From: Actinomycetota bacterium
GTDB taxonomy: Bacteria > Actinomycetota > Aquicultoria > Aquicultorales > Aquicultoraceae
Assembly (NCBI GenBank): GCA_030017355.1
Contig: JASEIR010000001.1
Span: 1-15,782 of the forward strand
Length of the DNA stretch: 15,782 bases
Direction: 5' to 3'
The notes under the pieces are model-generated. The model saw only the letters and a list, made by a program, of their open reading frames with translations, was not told the DNA's origin and did not search any database. Position numbers and translations under genes: made by a program. Positions 1 to 6,305 of this stretch are shown here, in pieces (position 1 is the first letter of the stretch; the number at the start of each line of letters is the position of its first letter).

Positions 1-6
1 CCTTGA

Positions 7-26
7 GGGGAGGGGCTAGGGGAGGG
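7..26 (+). other. G-quadruplex-type motif in a G-rich spacer
   Basis: Four G runs of 4, 4, 4 and 3 bases are separated by loops of 1, 3 and 1 bases (GGGG-A-GGGG-CTA-GGGG-A-GGG), which fits the canonical intramolecular quadruplex pattern. It lies downstream of the fhaB stop codon. It may be the visible half of a REP-like hairpin element whose left arm lies outside the window. Folding is inferred from the pattern only. Confidence 0.5.
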
Positions 27-30
27 TGAT

Positions 31-79
31 AATTTTGAATTTTGAATTTTTAATTGAAATTTTGAATTTTGAATTTTTT
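31..79. repeat. AT-rich heptad repeat (TTTTGAA units)
   Basis: The unit TTTTGAA occurs in tandem at 33-46 and again at 60-73, with a degenerate A/T stretch between the two pairs and a T run behind. The exact 7-base period inside each pair indicates a short tandem repeat rather than mere AT richness. It fills the space downstream of fhaB, and no coding is visible in 1-114. Confidence 0.6.
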
Positions 80-114
80 GGTCAGCGGTCGTTTTTACCC
101 TGGACCCTGATCCA

Positions 115-537
115 TTAGTCCACAACAAATTGAAATATACTTTGTCCTATCTTAAACTCGGTTCCTTTTGTCAATCTTACAGGCTTTTTAATTGGTTTGC
201 CATTGACAGTTGTGCCGTTTGTACTTTTAAGGTCTTCCAGCCAGTATCCAGAGTCTGCTAGATACACGCGCGCATGATGCGCAGAGGCAAACGTATCGTC
301 AAGAACAATGTCGCAGTCCGATGATCGCCCTATGAGCAGTTGCCTTTCGATAGGGTATTCGACTGCACTCACCGATCCCTCGGGCGTAAGAAGCACAATA
401 CGTGGTGTTCCTCCTGCTACACCAGTTTCTTTTGCCAGAGTCAAGTCTTTAGAAATTACTCTTATAGTAACTAGCAGAAAAAAATAAATTAACACCAAAA
501 GCAGCACATGAAGTGCAAGCGTTAACTCGTTAAACAC
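115..537 (-). CDS. fhaB: FhaB-like membrane-anchored FHA domain protein
   Basis: A small phosphothreonine reader, 140 residues from the chosen start. One hydrophobic helix (about residues 4-26) is followed by a short basic linker and a C-terminal FHA domain with the glycine-arginine entry strand (LLIGRSSDCDIVL), the S-x-H-H-A segment (ASAHHARV) and the STNGT-x-VNG loop. This is the FhaB layout of actinobacteria, where such proteins are kinase substrates or adaptors in cell-wall growth and division. The start taken is GTG at 537, because AGGAG lies at 546-550, 8 bases upstream, and the protein then begins just before the helix; an ATG at 591 is in frame but would overlap fhaA by 62 bases. With GTG, the overlap with the fhaA stop is 8 bases, so translational coupling is likely. 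The usual SR-x-H serine-arginine pair is changed to S-A-H-H here. Confidence 0.88.
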   Translation of the reverse strand: MFNELTLALHVLLLVLIYFFLLVTIRVISKDLTLAKETGVAGGTPRIVLLTPEGSVSAVEYPIERQLLIGRSSDCDIVLDDTFASAHHARVYLADSGYWLEDLKSTNGTTVNGKPIKKPVRLTKGTEFKIGQSIFQFVVD

Positions 538-1264
538 CAATTTCTCTCCTAAACTGAAGCTTCGTTGTACCAATGACCACGGTGTCGCCATCTCTTAGCG
601 CATATTCGGCAATCCTTTCTCCATTAACAAAAGTGCCGTTAGTACTGCCGAGGTCCTTAAGCAGGTATTTTGAGGCTGTATTCTCAACTCTTGCATGGTG
701 GCGCGATACGTTAGGGTCTGGGATAACTATGTCATTATCAACAGCCCGGCCAATCTTGGTAAAGCGACCGCTAAGTAAAATTCGTGTATCCCCGCTAGCT
801 CCAATTCTTACTAAATAGGCATTTTCTACCTTGCCTGTCTTTGATTTAGAGACAGCTGGCCGCAGTCTTTCCATTTCTCCAATGAACTCAGCACGATTTC
901 CCTCAAGCATGCTTTCGATATTGATCTCACCAATGGTAAGCTTAGCTGATTCTTCAAACTTTATCTGTGGTTTTCCTATGAGTGCATAGCCTTCCTTTTT
1001 AGCGTGCTGGACAAGAAAATCTTGAAGCTCGGCAACCAGAGCTTTTTCAAATAGCTTAAGCCGCTCAGCATCGGTTTGGCTTATTCGAATGATATAGCGA
1101 TTAGGGACATAGATTTTAGAGACGCTAATCGTTCGGTTTGAGTCCATCTCGCGTGCCAACTTTTTTGCAATTTCAACTGGTTGGACTCCAGATTTAAACT
1201 GCCTTGCAAAAAAGCCTTCAAGAAGGCTCTCAAGCCTTTGCTCAAAATCTCTTAGCAGGCTCAA
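530..1264 (-). CDS. fhaA: FhaA-like protein, DUF3662 plus FHA domain
   Basis: A cytoplasmic adaptor of about 244 residues. The N-terminal third matches the actinobacterial DUF3662 pattern (DFEQRLESLLEGFFAR, then QPVEIAKKLAREM and VPNRYIIRIS). The C-terminal 80 residues form an FHA domain with IGRAVDNDIVI, the full SRHHARVE signature and GSTNGTFVNG, so all classical phosphothreonine-contact positions are present. FhaA proteins bind phosphorylated partners such as the pseudokinase domain of MviN in mycobacteria. The start is taken as TTG at 1264, since GGGAGG at 1272-1277 lies 7 bases upstream; the TTG at 1279 sits on top of that site. The gene lies between the kinase (38 bases away) and fhaB (overlapping) on the same strand, in one operon. 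Confidence 0.9.
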   Translation of the reverse strand: MSLLRDFEQRLESLLEGFFARQFKSGVQPVEIAKKLAREMDSNRTISVSKIYVPNRYIIRISQTDAERLKLFEKALVAELQDFLVQHAKKEGYALIGKPQIKFEESAKLTIGEINIESMLEGNRAEFIGEMERLRPAVSKSKTGKVENAYLVRIGASGDTRILLSGRFTKIGRAVDNDIVIPDPNVSRHHARVENTASKYLLKDLGSTNGTFVNGERIAEYALRDGDTVVIGTTKLQFRREIGV

Positions 1265-1302
1265 AGTCTTACCTCCCAAATTGATTAACCTGTACCAATG
1301 GG

Positions 1303-3057
1303 TTAATCCATGAACTCATCTGACTCAAAGCCACCCTCTTCCAAATCTCTTGCAGGGGGCCGAAATATTGGAAGTAGTAAAAGTATTATAAGCGAAAAAG
1401 AAAGACCCTGCATCAATCTGCCCATATCAATTAAGTTTGTGCCAAACCGGGCAAATATAAGCTGGTATCCCATTAAAAGGCTGATAAATCCGGTTAAAGT
1501 TGCGGCAAACCATCTTCGAGTTCCTTTGATGGCAGAAGATAGAGCTGCTACAATTGCCCAAAGCATTGGCTGCAAAACCAGAGCTGGATTCTCAAGAAAT
1601 GGGGAACTAATTAATTGGGCAACATAGATGGGGTTTGATTCTCCTCTAAGCAAAGACCACATCGAATAGCCCCGAATAAGCTCGGGCTCAATGCTTGTTT
1701 TTAAGAAGATATTCATGAGTTCAAAAGCTACACAACCAAAGCCTGCTACCAAAGCCGCAATAATTGGATTGGTTAAGAGCCCAGCAAGGATTGGGAAAAC
1801 AAAAGGTATATGGAGGAGGCCAAAAATGGGTCCGCCAGCTGGTGTAATTGAAGCAATCGGCCATCTTCTTGAAATAAAAAACCAGTAAGGAATGAGAACT
1901 AGCAGCATTACAAAGGAGAGGCCAAAGGAGTACGTAACCATAAGAAGTGATAGCGCTAGAAAAGCAACACCAATACCATAATCTGGCCTTAAAAGAACAG
2001 CCATGTAAATTATGGCTGCTATGAAAAGGGAAAGGCTTTTTGACATGCCATACCAAAAGCGCATAATCAAGAAAAAGGGGTAACTAAACATAATTGCGGC
2101 GGGTGTTCTTGTTAAAGATTCGCGATGCTGGTAAAAAAACCTCCAAAGTCGCCCACGCCATCCAGTCTCCTCGAACCAGCTCAACTCATTTTCGATCTCT
2201 ATATATCTATCTACTAGGCCAGAGAGTATCTTCTCGGTTGGTGCTAAACTGACTCGAAGGCCAACTAGCGCCTCATGGAAAGCACTTGCCGTCTCATATC
2301 TTTGCCTCGGGTCCTTAGCAATTGCCGTCATAATGCATTCGTCAAACTCCTTGGTTAGCGATGGGTTTAGCTCACTTGGCGGGAGCGCCTGCACATTTTG
2401 CACCATTTTTAACGTTTCGGGGACAGATTCGCCGCTAAAGGGGATGCAATCAGTCAGCATCTCATAAAGAACTATACCTAATGAGTATATATCGCTTCTC
2501 TCGTCAACCTCATCGCCTCTTGCCTGCTCTGGTGACATGTAAGCAAAAGTACCGATAATGTCACCATCCGTTGTACCAGACATGCCTTTAAGCCGTGCGA
2601 TGCCAAAATCCATGACCTTCAGGCGGCCGTCATGGCGAATCATAATGTTTTCTGGCTTTATATCACGATGAATAATATTGTTAAGATGAGCTGCCTCAAG
2701 AGCTCGGCATATCTCAATTGCTATAACAATAGCTTCTTCGGCTTGCAATGGGGAAATTCTGCTTAAAATCTTTGAAAGCGGCACACCCTCAACGTGCTCC
2801 ATTATCAGGTAGCATTCCTCATCCTCTCTTTCGAATTCGTGGATGGTTACGATGTTTGGATGGTTAAGAAGTGCCACGGTGCGTGCTTCGCGAAGCACTC
2901 GCTCTGCTGAGTGACGGCTAACGTGGATTTGCTTGATTGCAACAATGCGCTCCATGCGGGTATCAAAGGCCTTATAAACATCGGCAAACCCACCTCTACC
3001 GAGCTTTGAAATAATTTTATAGCGATCTAGCAGGAGCTGATCAGTTTTTAAATGCAT
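1303..3057 (-). CDS. Ser/Thr protein kinase with C-terminal multi-pass membrane domain
   Basis: A 584-residue Hanks-type kinase. The catalytic domain spans roughly residues 13-270: glycine loop GRGGFADV (20-27), VAIK lysine K42, helix-C glutamate E57, HRDIKPEN with catalytic D132, DFG with D150, then a Thr-containing activation segment ending in GTFAYMSPEQ. All catalytic residues are present, so it should be active. The linker (about 270-315) leads into some 250 residues with about eight hydrophobic helices and a short acidic tail. There are no PASTA repeats or extracellular sensor, unlike PknB; the membrane part matches no domain I recognise. The ATG start has GGGAG a few bases upstream. It is first in an operon with fhaA and fhaB and is divergent from tRNA-Leu. 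No PP2C phosphatase, rodA or pbpA is visible in the window. Confidence 0.93.
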   Translation of the reverse strand: MHLKTDQLLLDRYKIISKLGRGGFADVYKAFDTRMERIVAIKQIHVSRHSAERVLREARTVALLNHPNIVTIHEFEREDEECYLIMEHVEGVPLSKILSRISPLQAEEAIVIAIEICRALEAAHLNNIIHRDIKPENIMIRHDGRLKVMDFGIARLKGMSGTTDGDIIGTFAYMSPEQARGDEVDERSDIYSLGIVLYEMLTDCIPFSGESVPETLKMVQNVQALPPSELNPSLTKEFDECIMTAIAKDPRQRYETASAFHEALVGLRVSLAPTEKILSGLVDRYIEIENELSWFEETGWRGRLWRFFYQHRESLTRTPAAIMFSYPFFLIMRFWYGMSKSLSLFIAAIIYMAVLLRPDYGIGVAFLALSLLMVTYSFGLSFVMLLVLIPYWFFISRRWPIASITPAGGPIFGLLHIPFVFPILAGLLTNPIIAALVAGFGCVAFELMNIFLKTSIEPELIRGYSMWSLLRGESNPIYVAQLISSPFLENPALVLQPMLWAIVAALSSAIKGTRRWFAATLTGFISLLMGYQLIFARFGTNLIDMGRLMQGLSFSLIILLLLPIFRPPARDLEEGGFESDEFMD

Positions 3058-3098
3058 TCTTTACTCCCTCACGCAGAGGAACGCATTCCTTGCTCATA

Positions 3099-3125
3099 TT
3101 GCGAAAGTTGCAAAAATGGTATAAT
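3099..3125 (+). promoter_or_regulatory. Promoter of tRNA-Leu
   Basis: A perfect TATAAT lies at 3120-3125. The best upstream hexamer is TTGCGA at 3099-3104, with a short 15-base spacer. Transcription would begin near 3132, about 35 bases before the mature tRNA. A bulged hairpin (arms 3134-3143 and 3151-3159) would sit at the very start of the leader. Confidence 0.6.
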
Positions 3126-3166
3126 CTATTTTGCGCGGACCTGAGAGCACCAGGTCGCGATATAAA

Positions 3167-3250
3167 GCGAGAATGGCGGAATTGGCAGACGCGCTAGGTT
3201 CAGGGTCTAGTCCGGGTTCCCGGGTGGGGGTTCAAGTCCCCCTTCTCGCA
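3167..3250 (+). tRNA. tRNA-Leu (anticodon CAG)
   Basis: A type II tRNA with acceptor stem GCGAGAA (3167-3173) paired with TTCTCGC (3243-3249) and discriminator A at 3250. The anticodon loop TTCAGGG, closed by CTAGG/TCTAG, carries CAG at 3201-3203. A GC-rich variable arm and the T arm (GGGGG-TTCAAGT-CCCCC) follow. It resembles the bacterial tRNA-Leu(CAG) family closely. CC follows the discriminator but the terminal A is not encoded. Confidence 0.96.
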
Positions 3251-3254
3251 CCGT

Positions 3255-3285
3255 GAGCAGTGTAAATAGCACTGCTCGTTTTATT
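3255..3285 (+). terminator. Intrinsic terminator after tRNA-Leu
   Basis: An 8-bp perfect stem GAGCAGTG (3255-3262) / CACTGCTC (3270-3277), with a 7-base loop, is followed by GTTTTATTT. It starts five bases after the tRNA, so the tRNA-Leu transcript is monocistronic. Confidence 0.9.
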
Positions 3286-3292
3286 TATGGCT

Positions 3293-3382
3293 CTATTTTA
3301 GCACCAAAAACCGCACTAGGCTAAGACAACTTACGAGCACCCCTAAAACAAAAATGAACACTCCCCAAAGCTTTCGGTTCAT
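3293..3382 (-). CDS. 29-residue single-helix membrane peptide
   Basis: This short frame starts with ATG at 3382, preceded by GAGGAGATAA, a strong Shine-Dalgarno site at good spacing, and ends at TAG 3293-3295. The peptide begins MNRKLWGVFIFVLG and is hydrophobic to a terminal lysine, giving one membrane helix with a positive N terminus (inside). No family is recognised. The good ribosome site and clean helix support translation, but a frame this short could be chance. It lies downstream of the broken lipoprotein gene on the same strand and faces the tRNA-Leu terminator. Confidence 0.45.
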   Translation of the reverse strand: MNRKLWGVFIFVLGVLVSCLSLVRFLVLK

Positions 3383-3455
3383 TTATCTCCTCGTAGAGCC
3401 GACTTCGCCTCTCTTCCTACGTGACGTGGAGGGTTAGGATTAATAGGCAAAGGTA

Positions 3456-3988
3456 CTACTTATAATCGTCATGTACCCATATCATAAATGGCGATTCTGG
3501 AATGTGCACCATATCTGAGCCCATGCTTGGATCAAATATCTACCATTTTCCATCAAGCTTTTGTAAAATGACTTGCTCAGGTTTCTGGATAGTCTTGCTT
3601 ACGTCAAGCAGTGCTCGTGCCCAGCCGTCACAGACGACTAGCTGTCTCACGCTTAATTCACTTGATTGCAACCCCTTTGGTTTGGCAAAATCTTTTATGA
3701 TTAGATTAAGCAGGGTTTGATACGTCTTATCTTTAGGTTTGTTGGTCAAAATAGCTCTATCAAAACCACTATCTGATTTTGTTGGAATCGCTTTGTCTAG
3801 CATTATGAGATTGTCTATTTGCCAGTAGCCGTTACTTAATTGTCCAAAAAAGTGGAGCTAGTCGTAGATTTAGAGAAGCCCTTATTGCTCTTTTCTTGGT
3901 TTCTTAAACTAGCTTCTTCTTGACAGGCAAGATTAGATAAAGCAAGCAAAAGTATAAAGATAACAACAAAAGATTTCTTAGCTCTCAT
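3456..3988 (-). pseudogene. Broken lipoprotein gene (frameshift plus amber codon)
   Basis: The 5' part encodes a lipoprotein-like signal: MRAKKS, a hydrophobic core, and a cysteine at residue 22 (SNLAC, an imperfect lipobox), then a Ser/Thr/Lys-rich linker. The frame breaks in a run of six T (plus-strand A run at 3846-3851); adding one T joins it to a clear continuation (FGQLSNGYWQIDN...). That second frame runs through a region resembling small secreted proteins (LVVCDGWARALLDVS, then EQVILQKLDGKW) and hits TAG at 3540-3542, after which the same frame continues IFDPSMGSDMVHIPESP to a TAG at 3456. The total of 533 bases is one short of a multiple of three, consistent with one lost base. Function is unknown. 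One lesion could be a sequencing error; two make real decay likely. Confidence 0.75.
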
Positions 3989-4058
3989 AGCATAGCAAGA
4001 TTAGATTAAAACATTTCAACGATTTATTTATACCTTAAAACTATAGCTTGGCAAATAA

Positions 4059-4074
4059 ATAGACGCCCGTCTAT
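4059..4074. promoter_or_regulatory. Small palindrome of unknown role
   Basis: ATAGACG-CC-CGTCTAT is a perfect 7-2-7 inverted repeat between the stop of the PLDc_N-like gene and the start of the broken lipoprotein gene, both on the minus strand. It could be an operator for the latter or a small hairpin. Nothing else is recognisable in 3989-4118. Confidence 0.3.
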
Positions 4075-4118
4075 AGCCAGTCCTTCTTTGCAATCTCACG
4101 ATGCCCAACCATAGCTTC

Positions 4119-4352
4119 TCATCCACTCACAGGTCTTTGTTTCGACCTGGGCAAATAAACCATGAAGAAGTACGCTAATGTTCCAATCGGGGGAGCGGCA
4201 ACTAACGCAATAATCCACGCAACCTTTGACGCACCGCCTCCAGGAAATGACAAAGTCGGGCGAAGCAGACAATTGACCAACATCCAAATCCAAAGTATGA
4301 AAATCGGAAGAATGATGAGCTCAGTAGGGCCGAATCCCATAAATGCTATCAT
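4119..4352 (-). CDS. Small membrane protein of the PLDc_N (phospholipase D-nuclease N-terminal) type
   Basis: A 77-residue protein from ATG 4352. It has a first helix (ELIILPIFILWIWMLVNCLL), a short polar loop with a glycine-rich turn, a second helix (KVAWIIALVAAPPIGTLAYFFMVYL) and a basic tail (PRSKQRP). The pattern of two helices with W-x-W-M-x-x-C-L and K-x-x-W-x-I resembles the stand-alone PLDc_N family found in many bacteria, often beside stress or cell-envelope genes; its biochemical role is not known. A G-rich stretch (4360-4365) 7 bases upstream could serve as ribosome site. An in-frame TTG at 4367 is less likely because it would cover this stretch. It is divergent from the DUF4190-like gene, with two GGTACC palindromes between them. 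Confidence 0.7.
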   Translation of the reverse strand: MIAFMGFGPTELIILPIFILWIWMLVNCLLRPTLSFPGGGASKVAWIIALVAAPPIGTLAYFFMVYLPRSKQRPVSG

Positions 4353-4370
4353 TTTTAGCCCCCCCAAGGC

Positions 4371-4409
4371 ACGGTACCGTCTTATTTATATCGACGACTA
4401 TGGTACCAT
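4371..4409. promoter_or_regulatory. Pair of GGTACC palindromes between divergent genes
   Basis: ACGGTACCGT at 4371-4380 and ATGGTACCAT at 4400-4409 are both perfect 10-base palindromes with a shared GGTACC core; their centres lie 29 bases apart, close to three helical turns. They occupy the short divergent region between the genes starting at 4352 (minus) and 4436 (plus). A repressor or activator binding both sites is a reasonable guess, but no regulator is identified. Confidence 0.45.
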
Positions 4410-4435
4410 TATCTTATTAGATGAGGGAGTAATCA

Positions 4436-4742
4436 ATGGGCATAGCATCAATTATCTTGGGCCTCTTATCAATCATATCTTTTATATCTTTTTATGCACT
4501 ACCTATTGGGCACTTGCTGGGGGTTGCCGACAGCCCGGAGTCCATAATAATGTTCACCACACAAATTAAAAAAGCTCCAATCTTGGCGCTAGCAGGATTG
4601 GCGCTTGGAATTGTAGGTTTGGCAGTAAAGCACAAAAGACAAGTGCGCAAAGTGTATTGCTATTGCTGGCCTATCTATTAACCTTATTGCAGTATCTCTG
4701 TTCGTAGCAGTATTCTTGCGGATTTTGTATCTGGTCAAATAA
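4436..4742 (+). pseudogene. Frameshifted DUF4190-like small membrane protein
   Basis: The ATG at 4436 has a strong ribosome site (GAGGGAG, 6 bases upstream). The first frame gives two helices (ASIILGLLSIISFISFYAL and ILALAGLALGIVGLAV) and ends early at 4681 with a Cys/Tyr/Trp-rich tail (VYCYCWPIY) unlike a membrane protein. Shifting frame near 4640-4655 restores the expected third helix (IAIAGLSINLIAVSLF) and ends at TAA 4740-4742. The alternating LAGLxLGIVGL / IAIAGLxxN pattern is typical of DUF4190-like proteins of unknown function. The 307-base span is one more than a multiple of three, consistent with one inserted base. A sequencing error or a functional short form cannot be excluded. Confidence 0.65.
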
Positions 4743-4768
4743 TCTGAACGGTAAAACTCCTCTTCCGC

Positions 4769-4798
4769 TCGACAGTAAATAACGCGTCGCGTTACTAT
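4769..4798 (+). promoter_or_regulatory. higB promoter with operator palindrome in the spacer
   Basis: TCGACA (4769-4774) and TACTAT (4793-4798), 18 bases apart, form a plausible promoter. Almost filling the spacer is TAACGCG-T-CGCGTTA (4780-4794), a perfect 7-1-7 inverted repeat, as expected for an autorepressed toxin-antitoxin promoter. The predicted transcription start falls at about 4805, the first base of the higB ATG, and no Shine-Dalgarno site precedes it, so the message may be leaderless. Confidence 0.6.
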
Positions 4799-4804
4799 TA
4801 GACA

Positions 4805-5095
4805 ATGATAAGGAGCTTTCGTTGCAAGGAAACCGAAGAGATCTTTCATCGCCGATTTGTAAAGAGGTTTCCCGCAGATATACAGCGTTTAGCTTACCGA
4901 AAGCTAGTATTGTTGGATTCCGTTGAGAGATTGGGCGATCTTAGTATACCTCCCGGCAATCAGCCTGAAAAGCTCTCAGGGAATAGACAGTGGCAATGTA
5001 GTATTCGAATCAACGAGCAATGGCGCATATACTTCAAGTGGCGTACAGGCGATTCTTATGAAGTCGAGATAAGTTGCTGCTTTAGCCAAGGATAG
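4805..5095 (+). CDS. higB: HigB-like (RelE superfamily) toxin with altered C terminus
   Basis: A 96-residue protein of the HigB / plasmid-maintenance killer family, which are ribosome-dependent mRNA endonucleases. Family landmarks run throughout: IRSFRCKETEEIF, then FPADIQRLAYRKLVLLD, IPPGNQPEKLSGNRQWQCSIRINEQWRIYFKW and GDSYEVEI. Proteins of this type normally end VEIVDYH and are followed at once by the HigA antitoxin. Here the frame after VEI reads SCCFSQG and stops at 5095, and no HigA-type helix-turn-helix gene follows, so the extreme 3' end appears replaced at about 5070. Activity is uncertain because the normal last residues (usually D-Y-H) are missing. The gene has its own palindromic operator just upstream. 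Confidence 0.85.
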   Translation: MIRSFRCKETEEIFHRRFVKRFPADIQRLAYRKLVLLDSVERLGDLSIPPGNQPEKLSGNRQWQCSIRINEQWRIYFKWRTGDSYEVEISCCFSQG

Positions 5096-5768
5096 CCCAA
5101 AAACCCAGAAGGTATTAGTATTAAAGCCCGAGAAGGGAAGCGATATCATTCTGGATAAGGTAGAGCTTATTAAGGATGATGATAAGGCAAGCATTAATAT
5201 CAAAGGCCGTATCACAAAAAAAGAAGGCGCAAAGGCATTTTATATCGACATAGATGCAGAGAAGGGCACATACAAGACAACAAAATCGAGCAGTCAAGAA
5301 AAAAATGATCAGTCAAGCATCTCTACAACAAGCGACTCTAATTTTATCGCTTCTACTATTGCTCGTTGGGCATGGGTAAAATTACAAACTGAAGATCCGG
5401 TGAATATCCCATTGTGCGCAAGTAGGCTGATATTGGATTGGTGGGATTATGGTTCAACCATTGGTTATAGGGGCGCTGATCTCCGTGAATGGGCGGCAAA
5501 TCCTTCTGAAGCGGGGACTCATTGGTTCCTTGTATGGTCTGAGCTTTATAGTCCCTATACAACGTCCACCTTGATTCACCAACAGGGAGAGGCGCTGTAC
5601 GAAAATTGGGATTTTGGGGATCAATACAAAGACACGCTTGTCTCACATGACCTAACGCTCGAAGCACATACCAATGGTGTCGTTTATTATACCGCAAACT
5701 GGGGTGCATCGGGCGAGTTTTCATGGCTACTACATAGTCATACTTTCGTAGATACTGGTGTTTATTAA
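5073..5768 (+). pseudogene. 5'-truncated secreted-type protein of unknown function, joined to higB
   Basis: This frame is open for 231 codons and clearly protein-like, but its first ATG/GTG/TTG is a GTG at 5400, 109 codons in; a TAA lies directly upstream of 5073. It begins VAALAKDSPKTQ, like the end of a signal peptide with its cleavage site, then a charged region (KPEKGSDIILDKVELIKDDD), a Ser/Thr linker, and an aromatic-rich C-terminal half (LDWWDYG, REWAANPSEAGTHWF, ENWDFGDQYKDTL) suggesting a beta-rich extracellular domain. No family is recognised. The missing start and signal core coincide with the abnormal end of higB, so the head was probably lost by recombination. Translation from the GTG at 5400 (122 residues) is possible but lacks an obvious ribosome site. 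Confidence 0.65.
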
Positions 5769-5834
5769 TCCACATGGTTATTAAAGAGCAACTATAATGC
5801 AAGCAATAGGAAGATCTCGTGATCGGAGAAGAGT

Positions 5835-6305
5835 ATGGAGAACAGGATTATATGGACAATAGCAGGTTTCATCGCTGTCGCTTTTCTTGTCGCCCTTGCT
5901 CTTTTAGTTGGCATCTACTCTTGGAACAAAGAGGACCTTAATTCAATCATGATATCTCTTCTTAGCCTTGCTTCAGGTATCGTTGGAGCAACGTACTCAT
6001 CCTTTCTCTACCCACTCTATGCAAAGAGAAGGCGGTTAATGATCTATCTTGCTGTTAGTTTCATTGCGCTTGCACTGACGCTTCCCGTAGTCCACGCTAT
6101 ATTCTTCACAGGAGGGCAGATAGATCTTCTTATCGCGATTTTTACCTATTACGCACCTGGCATCTTTGCATTAGTGCCTTTTCGTATGCGCTCTATTCCT
6201 GATGAGCTCAGAATATTCTTGACCATAAACATCTCATGGGTTGTTTGGGGACTCACGGGGCTCGGCATAGGTTATTTACGAGAACAGCTATTAAGGAATG
6301 TCTAG
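5835..6305 (+). CDS. Hypothetical integral membrane protein
   Basis: A 156-residue protein with four to five membrane helices: about residues 5-27, 38-58, 68-90, 95-115 and 128-148, separated by basic turns (AKRRR at about 63-67). The ATG at 5835 is preceded by GGAGAAGAGT. No conserved motif or family is recognised. It is one of the few intact genes in the accessory stretch. It stands alone on the plus strand, and its 3' end overlaps the antisense tail of the hemerythrin frame by 53 bases; this overlap is more easily explained by an aberrant hemerythrin tail than by true overlapping coding. Confidence 0.7.
   Translation: MENRIIWTIAGFIAVAFLVALALLVGIYSWNKEDLNSIMISLLSLASGIVGATYSSFLYPLYAKRRRLMIYLAVSFIALALTLPVVHAIFFTGGQIDLLIAIFTYYAPGIFALVPFRMRSIPDELRIFLTINISWVVWGLTGLGIGYLREQLLRNV

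Noticed and set aside
3225..3252. tRNA-Leu 3' end as one half of a phage-type att pair
   Set aside because: I found no second copy of the T arm and acceptor sequence near the right edge of the broken-gene region, so an att pair is not supported.
4371..4380. GGTACCG as part of a T-box antiterminator
   Set aside because: No specifier stem-loop or terminator hairpin is present, and the palindrome recurs as a pair between divergent genes, which suits an operator better.
4162..4569. Plus-strand open frame of 135 residues
   Set aside because: Runs antisense to the PLDc_N-type gene and out of frame with the DUF4190-like gene, both of which have recognisable patterns.
5356..5802. Minus-strand open frame of 148 residues
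   Set aside because: Antisense to the 5073-5768 frame, which extends much further and has more protein-like composition; no ribosome site or family match.
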